Assembly (NCBI GenBank): GCA_913049565.1
Contig: CAJWZG010000004.1
Span: 1 to 35,121, forward strand
DNA: 35,121 nt
DNA from: an uncultured Gammaproteobacteria bacterium
GTDB taxonomy: Bacteria > Pseudomonadota > Gammaproteobacteria > Pseudomonadales > Azotimanducaceae_A
Direction: 5' to 3'
The notes under the pieces were generated by a model, which saw only the letters and a list, made by a program, of their open reading frames with translations, was not told the DNA's origin and ran no database searches. Below are positions 27,909 to 35,121 of the stretch, piece by piece. Position 1 is the first letter of the stretch; each line of letters opens with the position of its first letter. The position numbers were made by a program, and so were the translations under genes.

Positions 27909-27914
27909 AGGAGG
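27909..27914 (+). promoter_or_regulatory. strong ribosome binding site of the flavin monooxygenase gene
   Basis: AGGAGG lies 7 bases before a TTG (27922) and 13 before an ATG (27928) in the same frame. The spacing favours TTG; the codon type favours ATG. The choice changes only two residues. Confidence 0.7.
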
Positions 27915-27921
27915 AGCTGAA

Positions 27922-29049
27922 TTGAACATGATTGAACGAGCGCAGGCGCTGGTACCGCTGCTTGAAGAAACGGCTCGGGACGCAGAAGTGGCCCGCAGAC
28001 CAGCAGATCGCGTGATCGATGCAGTCAAAGCGAGCGGACTTTTCGGCATGATGGTGCCAAAAGCCTATGGCGGGCACGAAGAGGATTTAGACACCTTTTT
28101 TGAAGTCGTTTTAACGCTATCTCGAGCCGATGCATCCATGGGCTGGCTCACCGGTTTTTTGATTGAACACAACCTGTGGATGCTCAATTACTCCGACAAG
28201 GTGTGTGAGACCGTGTTTGATGGGCAAAATTACGCGTTGGCGCCCGCGACGCTCAATGTGGGAGCCGGCGCGGCGAAACCTATCGAGGGTGGCTACCAGC
28301 TTAGCGGGCAATGGCAGTGGGGGACCGGTATCTTGCACAGCAACTGGGTGCTAGCCGGCGGCATGGCAGTGCATGACGAAGCGCCGACACCGACTTTTTT
28401 TCTGATACCAATAGAAGACGTGGAAGCCGTTGATACGTGGCATATGAGCGGGATGTGCGCTACAGGCTCTTGGGATTTTAAGGTTGAGAATGTCTTTGTA
28501 CCGGCGGAACGGGCGATACCGTTTCAGAGCATATTGGATGCCACCAGCGGCATTGCAGAACGCTTCAAAGCCCCGCTTTATAGTACGCCCCTTATGCCCG
28601 TGTTGGGTTTTGCCGCGGGCTTGCCGATTTTAGGCGCAGCCCAATCAGCGCTAGCGCACTTAACCGAGCAGATGCGCAGCAAACTGGAGAAGAACGTGTT
28701 GCGCAGCGGTACACCGCAACCCAATCACGCAAAACTGCTCGGTGAAGTCTCGTTAAAACTTGAAACGGCAGAATTGTTGATGCGCAGTGTTTTAGCCGAT
28801 GTGCTGGCAAAAAGAAATCAAGCAACCACAGAGCAACGCAACCATTGGCTCTCTCAGCAGTCTTACGCCGTGCATATGTGCAAAGCGGCGAGTTTGCAAA
28901 TTGCCGATGTTATGGGCGCCAGCGGCGGACATCTAGACAACCCAGTGCAAAGGGCGGTAAGAGACATCGGTGTCGCGTCTAATCATGTGGTGTTTTCAAA
29001 AGACAACCACTACACCTCGATTGGCCGTGGGCTACTCGGGCAGACCTAG
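27922..29049 (+). CDS. acyl-CoA dehydrogenase-fold flavin monooxygenase (HsaA-like)
   Basis: The 375-residue protein has the acyl-CoA dehydrogenase fold: an N-terminal helical part with MMVPKAYGGHEEDLDTF, a middle beta domain with GYQLSGQWQWGTGI and MCATGSWDFKVENVFVP, and a C-terminal helical part. The end has QRAVRDIGVASNHVVFSKDN and a final GRGLLG, which is typical of group D flavin monooxygenases (HsaA and p-hydroxyphenylacetate hydroxylase oxygenase types). It lacks features of a true acyl-CoA dehydrogenase. These enzymes use reduced flavin from a separate reductase, none of which is encoded nearby. Likely substrate: a phenol or a steroid-derived ring, by family only. It is divergent from the hydrolase, and both may share a regulator that is not in the window. 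Confidence 0.78.
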   Translation: MNMIERAQALVPLLEETARDAEVARRPADRVIDAVKASGLFGMMVPKAYGGHEEDLDTFFEVVLTLSRADASMGWLTGFLIEHNLWMLNYSDKVCETVFDGQNYALAPATLNVGAGAAKPIEGGYQLSGQWQWGTGILHSNWVLAGGMAVHDEAPTPTFFLIPIEDVEAVDTWHMSGMCATGSWDFKVENVFVPAERAIPFQSILDATSGIAERFKAPLYSTPLMPVLGFAAGLPILGAAQSALAHLTEQMRSKLEKNVLRSGTPQPNHAKLLGEVSLKLETAELLMRSVLADVLAKRNQATTEQRNHWLSQQSYAVHMCKAASLQIADVMGASGGHLDNPVQRAVRDIGVASNHVVFSKDNHYTSIGRGLLGQT

Positions 29050-29053
29050 CGAG

Positions 29054-30070
29054 CTAAGATTGAATAGTCATAGGGGTCTTTGATGGTTCGCCGGGTTCTT
29101 CACGCACTAGGCGCGGCACCAGATAGCCCGGCAGCTGAACCCGCATTTGTTCATGTAGCTTCAGAGCGAGCAAATCGGGTACGTCGAAGTGGGCGGTACC
29201 GGCTACGCGGTCTGGCATATGCAGGTAATAGGGCAGTACGCCTTGTTCGAACAATGCCTCGGAAAGGCGGCAGAGCTGGTTCGCATCATCGTTCACCTTA
29301 TGCAGCAGCACACTTTGATTGAGCAAATGTACGCTAGCTTCGCGCAAGTATTGAAACGCCCTAGCCGTATCTTCATCCAGTTCTTGAGCATGATTGCAGT
29401 GCACTACTAAGGTCACAGGACAGCGGCTCGAGCGAAAAATGTTGAGCAGAGCGCCGTTTATCCGTTGGGGTAAGACAATGGGAAGACGGCTATGCAGCCG
29501 GATGCGTCTGACATGATCAATTGCATTTAGATGATGCAGTAGATTGCCCAGCTTCTGATCGCTCAAGATTAAAGGGTCGCCACCGGAGAGAATCACTTCC
29601 GTGATCCCGGTTTCTGCGGCGATAACGTCTAATGCTTGTTGGTAGTCTCGAGGTTTATGGGCGTCGTAGGGAAAGTCCCTGCGAAAACAATAACGGCAGT
29701 TTACCGCGCAACCCGGTGTGGTAATCATCAGCACTCGTGCTTGATATTTTTGCAGTAATGTCGGGGCCAGTTTAAATGCTCGTCCATCGCTCGATTCGTC
29801 CAATGGGTCTGCGCTGTAGCCCGATATCTGCGCGCGCTCAAGTGCCAAGGGCAATACTTGCAGCAGCAAAGGGTCTGCCGGGCTGCCAGGCTGCATTCGT
29901 CGAGCAAAGGGCGGGGGTACGAGCATCGCGAAATCAGGTTGAACATCGATCTCCAGTAAATCCGGGGAGAGATCTAGGAAAGCCAGCAAGCTATCAGGTT
30001 GTCGAAAGGATTGGCTCAACAGTTTTTGCCATTCGTTTGGGTGCCACGGCATTCGGTTCGGGGTTATCAT
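29054..30070 (-). CDS. epmB: EF-P beta-lysylation protein EpmB (lysine 2,3-aminomutase)
   Basis: EpmB is a radical-SAM, PLP-dependent aminomutase that converts (S)-alpha-lysine to (R)-beta-lysine for EF-P modification. The 338-residue protein has the radical SAM cysteines in [20 protein letters not shown] (CxxxCxxC, about residues 119-126). It also has [28 protein letters not shown] and a C-terminal LLHKVND with [15 protein letters not shown], which holds the PLP region. It is shorter than clostridial lysine 2,3-aminomutase, as EpmB is. Its ATG at 30070 is 30 bases from the efp start on the other strand, so the two are a divergent pair. It ends 4 bases after the convergent flavin monooxygenase gene. 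Confidence 0.95.
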   Translation of the reverse strand: MITPNRMPWHPNEWQKLLSQSFRQPDSLLAFLDLSPDLLEIDVQPDFAMLVPPPFARRMQPGSPADPLLLQVLPLALERAQISGYSADPLDESSDGRAFKLAPTLLQKYQARVLMITTPGCAVNCRYCFRRDFPYDAHKPRDYQQALDVIAAETGITEVILSGGDPLILSDQKLGNLLHHLNAIDHVRRIRLHSRLPIVLPQRINGALLNIFRSSRCPVTLVVHCNHAQELDEDTARAFQYLREASVHLLNQSVLLHKVNDDANQLCRLSEALFEQGVLPYYLHMPDRVAGTAHFDVPDLLALKLHEQMRVQLPGYLVPRLVREEPGEPSKTPMTIQS

Positions 30071-30100
30071 GATGGCGTTCCAACGGATAAATGCAAAACT

Positions 30101-30676
30101 ATGGCTACCTATTCTACCAACGAATTTCGCTCAGGCATGAAGGTCATGTTAGACGGCGATCCCTGCAACATTCTTGAGAATGAGTTTGTAAAGCCGGGAA
30201 AGGGCCAAGCTTTCAATCGAGTAAAAATGCGCAACCTGATGAACGGGCGAGTCTGGGAGCGGACGTTCAAGTCGGGTGAAAGTATCGAAGCGGCTGATGT
30301 GATTGATCTGGATATGGAATATCTCTATAGCGACGGCGAATTCTGGCATTTCATGAAAACCGACGATAGCTACGAACAAGTAGCGGCCAGTCAAGCAGCA
30401 GTGTCCGATTCTCAAAATTGGCTCAAAGAGCAAGATATTTATCAGGTGACGCTCTGGAACGACGACCCGATAGCCGTATCGCCACCAAACTTTGTAGAGC
30501 TCGAAGTCACCGATACCGATCCGGGTCTCAAAGGTGACACCGCCAACGGTGGCACCAAACCCGCCACGCTATCTACCGGGGCGACGATCAAGGGTGTGCC
30601 GTTGTTTATCAATATTGGCGATGTGCTCAGAGTTGATACGCGCACGGGTGAGTACGTCTCCAGAGCAAAAAATTAA
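30101..30676 (+). CDS. efp: elongation factor P
   Basis: EF-P relieves ribosomes stalled at polyproline. I start at the ATG at 30101; upstream codons in the same frame are in the epmB antisense and not family-like. The 191-residue protein begins [14 protein letters not shown]. The modified lysine is Lys34 in [10 protein letters not shown], the same number as in E. coli. Three beta-barrel domains fit the length: KOW-like at the N-terminus, then an OB domain with [18 protein letters not shown], and a C-terminal domain ending in [10 protein letters not shown]. Placed between epmB and epmA, it is almost surely beta-lysylated. No Shine-Dalgarno sequence is clear. Confidence 0.98.
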   Translation: MATYSTNEFRSGMKVMLDGDPCNILENEFVKPGKGQAFNRVKMRNLMNGRVWERTFKSGESIEAADVIDLDMEYLYSDGEFWHFMKTDDSYEQVAASQAAVSDSQNWLKEQDIYQVTLWNDDPIAVSPPNFVELEVTDTDPGLKGDTANGGTKPATLSTGATIKGVPLFINIGDVLRVDTRTGEYVSRAKN

Positions 30677-30705
30677 CAACGACTGAGGAATCGGGCGATA
30701 AACGT

Positions 30706-31548
30706 GTGAGTGATTGGCGACCTATAGCTTCGATCGATCAACTGCGTCGCCGCGCCAAACTTTTGGCGCAAACCCGAGATTTTTTCACAGCGCGTGATGT
30801 GATCGAAGTGCAGACGCCTGTACTGGGGCAACAGTCGGTCACAGAGCCAGACGTGCAAAGTATTGTGGTTCCCGATTACGGCTACCTGCAAACGTCTCCG
30901 GAATATCAGATGAAGCGCCTTTTGGCAGCTGGGATGCCAAGTTGTTATCAGCTGGCCCCGGCTTTTCGACACGCAGAGCGAGGGCGCCTGCACAATCCTG
31001 AGTTCACCATGCTGGAATGGTATCGACTCGGGTTCGATCATCAGCAGCTGATGTACGAGGTCGGCGAGCTAGTCGACACACTGTTAGGTGCCCAACCTTA
31101 TCAGCGGGTAACCTATGGTGAGTTGGTCGGAGAACTGGAGGGGCGGCCGCGCGATGAACTCGATATGGCGTTTGCGCAGGCTTGCGAGAACCTCTCGCCG
31201 GGACGTTTCTTTGTCACCGACTATCCTGCCGATCAGGCAGCGTTGGCTCGACTAAATCCCGGCGGGCTGACTGCCGCGCGATTCGAACTGGTCATCGACG
31301 GCGTTGAAATTGCGAACGGGTACTGGGAACTACTCGACGCCCAAGAGCATCGCTCACGCTTCGCCGCCGATGCAGCGACAAGACAAGGCCGAGGTTTGTC
31401 TGCGTTGGAGACTGACGAGGCCTTCCTTGATGCGTTGGTGCACGGCCTGCCGCCGTGTGCTGGCGTAGCGGTGGGTTTTGATCGACTCGTAATGTTGGCG
31501 ACGGATGCTAAAGATTTATCCGAGGTGCTGGCGTTTCGTCATTCCTAG
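30706..31548 (+). CDS. epmA: EF-P--(R)-beta-lysine ligase EpmA
   Basis: EpmA (PoxA/GenX) attaches (R)-beta-lysine to Lys34 of EF-P; it is related to the catalytic core of class II lysyl-tRNA synthetase without the anticodon-binding domain. The start is a GTG with GAGGAA 15 bases upstream, 29 bases after efp. The class II motifs are visible: TSPEYQMKRLLAAG, FRHAERGRLHNPEFTMLEWY (motif 2) and VAVGFDRLVMLA (motif 3). At 280 residues it is about 45 shorter than the E. coli enzyme (325). The loss is mainly in two places: the loop before the YLQTSPEY match and the middle part between GELVGEL and FFVTDYPAD. All core motifs are kept, so it should be active. Confidence 0.94.
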   Translation: MSDWRPIASIDQLRRRAKLLAQTRDFFTARDVIEVQTPVLGQQSVTEPDVQSIVVPDYGYLQTSPEYQMKRLLAAGMPSCYQLAPAFRHAERGRLHNPEFTMLEWYRLGFDHQQLMYEVGELVDTLLGAQPYQRVTYGELVGELEGRPRDELDMAFAQACENLSPGRFFVTDYPADQAALARLNPGGLTAARFELVIDGVEIANGYWELLDAQEHRSRFAADAATRQGRGLSALETDEAFLDALVHGLPPCAGVAVGFDRLVMLATDAKDLSEVLAFRHS

Positions 31549-31577
31549 ATTGGTTACGAGTTTAGTGATAACGCGGC

Positions 31578-32411
31578 TTAGCCAGCATCATTGGGTTGCC
31601 CAAGAGTTTCACCGAGTCGCACAACGGTTCCGTTTTGAAAATTCTCTGTCATAGATACAGAGTTTTCGGCGAAGCAGCAGATGACCGTCGAGCCGAGCAG
31701 GAAACGCCCAATTTCATCTCCGCGCTTAAAGAGCTGATTGTGCTCGCTCACAATCTCCTGCAGGTAGGGTGAGCTTGGCCCCGGCCATACGGTCTCGATC
31801 GAAGCAACAATGAGAGCGCCGACCAATACCAACAACATAGGCCCAAACTCGGTCTCGAAGCGACATACCAATCGTTCGTTGCGGCAGAATAGACCGGGGA
31901 TTCCCGCTTCGGTCACGCCATTTACGGAAAAGAGCGCGCCGGGGATCGCCCGAGTTTCAACCAGTCTTGCATCACAGGGCAAGTGAATACGATGGTAATT
32001 GCTGGGTGCCAGATAAATAGTGCAAAAGTTCCCGTCCTCAAAACCGTGACCGGTCTTTCCTGCCAGCGAGTTAAGCGTGTACTGGTGGCCTTTCGCTTGC
32101 ATTAGCAGGTTTTTTTGGATGTTACCAATCTGGCTGATCGTGCCATCGACGGGACATGCCAAAGCGTCAGGCCGCTCTGGCAATGGCCGCGCTCCCGTGG
32201 CGAGAGCGCGGGTAAAAAAGTCGTTAAAGCTATGGTAGTCATCCAGCGACTTGCGCTCAGCATCGGCTAGTGAAATGTCATAAGCCTGAGCAAACAAGTG
32301 GATAAAGAGTCGTCGCACGATGGGAGCTTGACTATTGGCTAACCAACCCACAAGTCTGGATAGCGTGTGCTGAGGCAGTGCTCGCTGAAATCCAAGAAAC
32401 AAATTGCTCAT
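31578..32411 (-). CDS. psd: phosphatidylserine decarboxylase Psd
   Basis: Psd makes phosphatidylethanolamine from phosphatidylserine at the inner membrane. The 277-residue proenzyme has the self-cleavage site FLLGSTVICC, with Ser241 becoming the pyruvoyl group. The Asp-His-Ser triad is Asp89 (CPVDGTIS), His143 (YHRIHLP) and Ser241. VNGVTEAG and the N-terminal DYHSFNDFFTRAL are also typical. The ATG overlaps the stop of the rhodanese gene upstream (ATGA), so the two are translationally coupled. rhdA next to psd is also seen in Pseudomonas. The gene converges with epmA, with 29 bases between and no terminator visible. Confidence 0.97.
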   Translation of the reverse strand: MSNLFLGFQRALPQHTLSRLVGWLANSQAPIVRRLFIHLFAQAYDISLADAERKSLDDYHSFNDFFTRALATGARPLPERPDALACPVDGTISQIGNIQKNLLMQAKGHQYTLNSLAGKTGHGFEDGNFCTIYLAPSNYHRIHLPCDARLVETRAIPGALFSVNGVTEAGIPGLFCRNERLVCRFETEFGPMLLVLVGALIVASIETVWPGPSSPYLQEIVSEHNQLFKRGDEIGRFLLGSTVICCFAENSVSMTENFQNGTVVRLGETLGQPNDAG

Positions 32412-33238
32412 AATGTACTGATTTCAGTGAGGTTAGTGATGGGTGTATTGGGGTCGTTGCCCCATTCGGCCCAAGAGCCGTGAAAAGCTTGGATGTTGAG
32501 CCCGAGTAAACGACCGACCAGATAAGAAAGTCCGGATCGATGGTGTGTTTGGCAGTGGGTGATCACCTGATCGGCTTTTAACAAACCCAAGGTGGCAGCG
32601 ACTTCCTCCAAGTTACCTACCAGTCGTAGCTGGCTGTCGGTGTCTTTCAAGAGCTCCCAATCCAGATTCACCGCACCGGGTATGTGCCCGCCGCGAGCGG
32701 ATCCAGAGCGCAATCCCGCAAACTCTTCCGCCGAGCGTACATCCCAGATGACGGATTGATCACTGCCGATGGCCGCCATCACATCGCCAAGTTCCGCAAT
32801 TGGAGCAGTGTCTATAACCAGTGCATCGAGCTCGCTTGGCTGCGCTGCGCAAGCACCCTGAGCTAGCGGCAAACCTGCTCCGTGCCAAGCATGTAAGCCG
32901 CCGTCCAGATACGCCCAATTGTGATGACCAATAACGTCGAGAGTCCAGCACAAGCGCCCCGCCCAGCCGCCACCTTCGTCATCAAAAACAATAACCAATT
33001 GATCTTTTTCATAACCAATTCTACTTAGTGTTGCTGCAATCTGATCGACATGAGGCAATTTTCCGACAGCAGGAGGTATACCGCTGATCAACTCGCCAGG
33101 CTCTACCAAAACTGCCCCGGGAATATGCGCTTGCTCATACAGTACCCGAGAAGTGACCTGCACTAGCAGTGCATTGCCCTCCGGTAAATCAGCGACGACG
33201 TCGGGTTCGAGAACTTCTACCGGATGTTGGTGGTACAC
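32408..33238 (-). CDS. rhdA: thiosulfate sulfurtransferase, RhdA-type rhodanese
   Basis: Rhodaneses move sulfane sulfur from thiosulfate to a thiophilic acceptor. The 276-residue protein has two rhodanese domains: an N-terminal inactive one (HIPGAVLVEPGELI, GGWAGRLCWTLD) and a C-terminal active one with GGHIPGAVNLDW. The active cysteine is Cys229 in the loop CQTHHRSG, which is identical in the loop residues to Azotobacter vinelandii RhdA and unlike the E. coli SseA loop (CGSGVT). I therefore use the name rhdA. It starts at GTG. The psd gene follows with an ATGA overlap. The shared upstream region with orn (127 bases to the orn GTG) must contain its promoter. Confidence 0.93.
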   Translation of the reverse strand: MYHQHPVEVLEPDVVADLPEGNALLVQVTSRVLYEQAHIPGAVLVEPGELISGIPPAVGKLPHVDQIAATLSRIGYEKDQLVIVFDDEGGGWAGRLCWTLDVIGHHNWAYLDGGLHAWHGAGLPLAQGACAAQPSELDALVIDTAPIAELGDVMAAIGSDQSVIWDVRSAEEFAGLRSGSARGGHIPGAVNLDWELLKDTDSQLRLVGNLEEVAATLGLLKADQVITHCQTHHRSGLSYLVGRLLGLNIQAFHGSWAEWGNDPNTPITNLTEISTL

Positions 33239-33354
33239 GGGAGTTTCCCCAGCTAAGGTGGTCCGCGCATGATAGCGGAATCAATCGGGCACAAGCACTG
33301 GCAACAGAACAGTATTTGGCCGCGCTGTCTGGTTGAAAATTCTGACGCTACTAC

Positions 33355-33360
33355 AGGAGG
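33355..33360 (+). promoter_or_regulatory. ribosome binding site deciding the orn start
   Basis: A perfect AGGAGG lies 5 bases before the GTG at 33366. This rules out the upstream ATG at 33333, which would add 11 residues foreign to the family. Confidence 0.8.
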
Positions 33361-33365
33361 TATCT

Positions 33366-33914
33366 GTGAACGCTAACTTGGTATGGATTGATTTGGAGAT
33401 GACTGGTCTCGATCCCCAGCATGATCGCATTATCGAGATGGCAACCATAATTACGGATGGCGATCTGAACATGTTGGCTGAAGGGCCCGTGCTCGCCATC
33501 CAGCAGCCAAAGGCGCTTCTCGACGGTATGGATGAATGGAATCAAACCCATCACAGCGCATCAGGCTTGCTCAAACGCATCGCCAGCGAGGGCGTATCGG
33601 AAATAGAGGCTCAGGCCAGAACCCTGGCATTTGTAGAATCCCATGTGGGGCCTGGTACCGCCCCGCTTTGCGGCAACACGATTTGGCAAGATCGGCGCTT
33701 CTTGTCCCAATACATGCCAATGCTTGAGGCTTACCTGCATTACCGCATGATCGATGTGAGCAGCATCAAGGAACTGGCTAAACGGTGGTTGCCCAACATT
33801 GCAGCAGGGGTTGTAAAAACAAACCAACACACGGCTTTAGCGGATATTCGTGAATCGATCGAGGAGCTACGCTATTACCGGGATCACCTATTTGTTCAGA
33901 AGGATATCAGCTGA
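33366..33914 (+). CDS. orn: oligoribonuclease Orn
   Basis: Orn is a 3'-5' exonuclease that degrades RNA dinucleotides to mononucleotides, including pGpG from cyclic-di-GMP breakdown. The GTG at 33366 with AGGAGG 5 bases upstream gives 182 residues, as in E. coli (181). The DEDDh exonuclease residues are visible: [13 protein letters not shown] (Asp9, Glu11), [12 protein letters not shown], and the late [13 protein letters not shown] with the catalytic His and Asp. The convergent queG overlaps the last 19 bases. rsgA, normally next to orn in E. coli and Pseudomonas, is absent here. Confidence 0.97.
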   Translation: MNANLVWIDLEMTGLDPQHDRIIEMATIITDGDLNMLAEGPVLAIQQPKALLDGMDEWNQTHHSASGLLKRIASEGVSEIEAQARTLAFVESHVGPGTAPLCGNTIWQDRRFLSQYMPMLEAYLHYRMIDVSSIKELAKRWLPNIAAGVVKTNQHTALADIRESIEELRYYRDHLFVQKDIS

Positions 33915-34888
33915 TCGAGGGCCCAAGTAATGTGTTCGTCGACCATCTCGTTCACGTTGCCTAGGGCATCACGAAGCGCATCTTCCACCTCTAATCCGCC
34001 CGTACTGTTGCCTAGGGAGATCGCCAGATTCCTTTGCCATTGGGCGTAGCTAACGCGCCGCATTGCAGACCCCTCTGTGAGTTTGAGAAACTGTGATTCG
34101 GTCAATTTGAACAGGTCCACTAAGCGCGGGTTATCCAGTCCGTGACGCACTGCGAAATCCGCTTCCTTGGTGGTCGGCGCATCGCGATTCCAAGGACAAA
34201 ATAGCTGACAATCGTCGCAGCCGTAGATTCGATTACCGATGGCTTTGCGAAATTCCTCTGGGATTGCGCTGCGATGCTCGATGGTTAGATAGGAAATGCA
34301 TCGGCGGGCGTCTAAACGTCGAGGTGAAACGATAGCGTTGGTTGGGCAGACTGTCATACAGGCAGTGCATTTCCCGCAGGCATCGTCGGTTTGTTGGTTA
34401 TCCACTGGTAAGGGCGCGTTTGTGTAGATCTCACCGAGAAAAAACCAAGACCCTGCGTCTTTATCGAGCAGTAGCGTATGTTTGCCTATCCAGCCTAATC
34501 CAGCTTTTTCGCCGAGCGCTTTTTCCAGCACAGGTGCCGAATCGGTAAAAGCGCGAAAGACAAATCGAGGACTTGCCTGCGCAAGTGTAAGGTTGATTTG
34601 TTCAGCGAGTTTCGCCAAACGCTTGCGTAGAACTTTGTGGTAGTCGCGGCCTAGTGCGTACCGGGAGATATAGGCTTTGTCAGTACTCTCTAACACGTTC
34701 AGCGGCTGTGTATCCGCGGGAAGGTACTGCATGCGAGCGGTAATAATCCGGCAGGTTTCCGGCTCCAGTTGTTCAGGGTGCAGGCGTTTATCGACATGCC
34801 GCTCAAGGTACGACATCTCACCCGCAAAACCTTCAGCGAGCCAGCTGAGCACATGGGGTTCCTGATCCGCTAAATTGGTATCCGTCAC
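33896..34888 (-). CDS. queG: epoxyqueuosine reductase QueG, start not resolved
   Basis: QueG reduces epoxyqueuosine to queuosine in tRNA, using cobalamin and two [4Fe-4S] clusters. The visible product from the first usual start codon, a GTG at 34888, is 330 residues. Cluster motifs are [16 protein letters not shown] and [25 protein letters not shown] and [20 protein letters not shown] mark the cobalamin-binding part. The frame stays open to the stop at 35072-35074, and family-like sequence continues upstream of the GTG (NADEVKRRIFEQGAALGFDK), matching the normal QueG N-terminus. No ATG, GTG or TTG exists in that part, so the true start may be a rare codon (ATT at 35008 or ATC at 34996) or there is a frame error. 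It overlaps orn by 19 bases. Confidence 0.93.
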   Translation of the reverse strand: MTDTNLADQEPHVLSWLAEGFAGEMSYLERHVDKRLHPEQLEPETCRIITARMQYLPADTQPLNVLESTDKAYISRYALGRDYHKVLRKRLAKLAEQINLTLAQASPRFVFRAFTDSAPVLEKALGEKAGLGWIGKHTLLLDKDAGSWFFLGEIYTNAPLPVDNQQTDDACGKCTACMTVCPTNAIVSPRRLDARRCISYLTIEHRSAIPEEFRKAIGNRIYGCDDCQLFCPWNRDAPTTKEADFAVRHGLDNPRLVDLFKLTESQFLKLTEGSAMRRVSYAQWQRNLAISLGNSTGGLEVEDALRDALGNVNEMVDEHITWALDQLISF

Positions 34889-34957
34889 CGCGAGTTTGTC
34901 GAATCCGAGAGCAGCCCCTTGCTCAAAGATACGGCGCTTGACCTCGTCAGCATTCCA

Positions 34958-35121
34958 GCCGTTTGGTTTGTCTGATTTGTCGGCAGAGAAGTCGATAGCG
35001 CTCTCAATATGGGTGTGGTTAAAGTCAGTATACTGAAAAGAAAGCCAAAGCCGTTGGCTGATAAGGCGGCATCATGGGGTTAAACAAAATGCGCAAAACA
35101 TAGAACGCTTGCTGATGAACG
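34958..35121. other. right edge, region upstream of queG
   Basis: No gene is supported here beyond the start problem of queG. A palindromic AGTATACT at 35027-35034 contains TATACT on both strands and could serve as a -10 either way, but I see no matching -35. In relatives the divergent neighbour is nnr-tsaE; an ATG at 35115 might be its start, but only 7 bases are visible. Confidence 0.3.

Overview
The window reads as the chromosome of a free-living gammaproteobacterium. tolC, the yqiB-type gene, cpdA, parE, parC, serB, psd, rhdA, orn and queG lie within about 19 kb. From memory, the same genes form a conserved block in Pseudomonas. The LPS genes (lpxL, waaA), the beta-lysine type EF-P system and the N-acetylglutamate-synthase route to arginine also fit. 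FabV, an acyl-CoA-dehydrogenase-like monooxygenase, a DUF7065/DUF7064 protein and a deazaflavin-type small protein suggest a marine lineage near the Halieaceae/Spongiibacteraceae; that placement is a guess. TTG and GTG start codons are common. I see no tRNA, rRNA, CRISPR array, insertion sequence or prophage.

Left part (1-7799). A flavin-binding PPOX protein runs in from the left edge. It is followed by what looks like the decayed core of an MFS transporter on the other strand. An NRDE (TANGO2-like) gene is divergent from a rightward series: lgt (lipoprotein acylation), thyA and folA (thymidylate/folate cycle), an AcoX-like ATP-NAD kinase relative, fabV (enoyl-ACP reductase), an unusual hemE, and a small membrane-anchored protein.

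Leftward block (7801-14196). Read in the direction of transcription this is lpxL, argE, argA, ilvD, a tiny zinc-ribbon protein and a DUF7065/DUF7064 protein. It mixes lipid A acylation, arginine and branched-chain amino acid synthesis. Divergent from it, a truncated HldE-like kinase relative is translationally coupled to waaA (Kdo transferase).

Core conserved block (16287-34888). It holds tolC, divergent from DUF1249/yqiB and cpdA, then parE and parC (topoisomerase IV), a VOC protein, and an Smp/YtjB-like membrane protein divergent from serB. Next come an accessory divergent pair (alpha/beta hydrolase and flavin monooxygenase), the EF-P module (epmB, efp, epmA), rhdA-psd, and orn convergent with queG. 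nudF, yqiA and rsgA, which often sit in these neighbourhoods, are absent.

I find no clearly new multi-gene system. The points most worth a second look are the truncated pseudokinase-like gene coupled to waaA, the queG reading frame with no ordinary start codon, the divergent hemE, the orphan AcoX-like gene beside fabV, and the compact EpmA.
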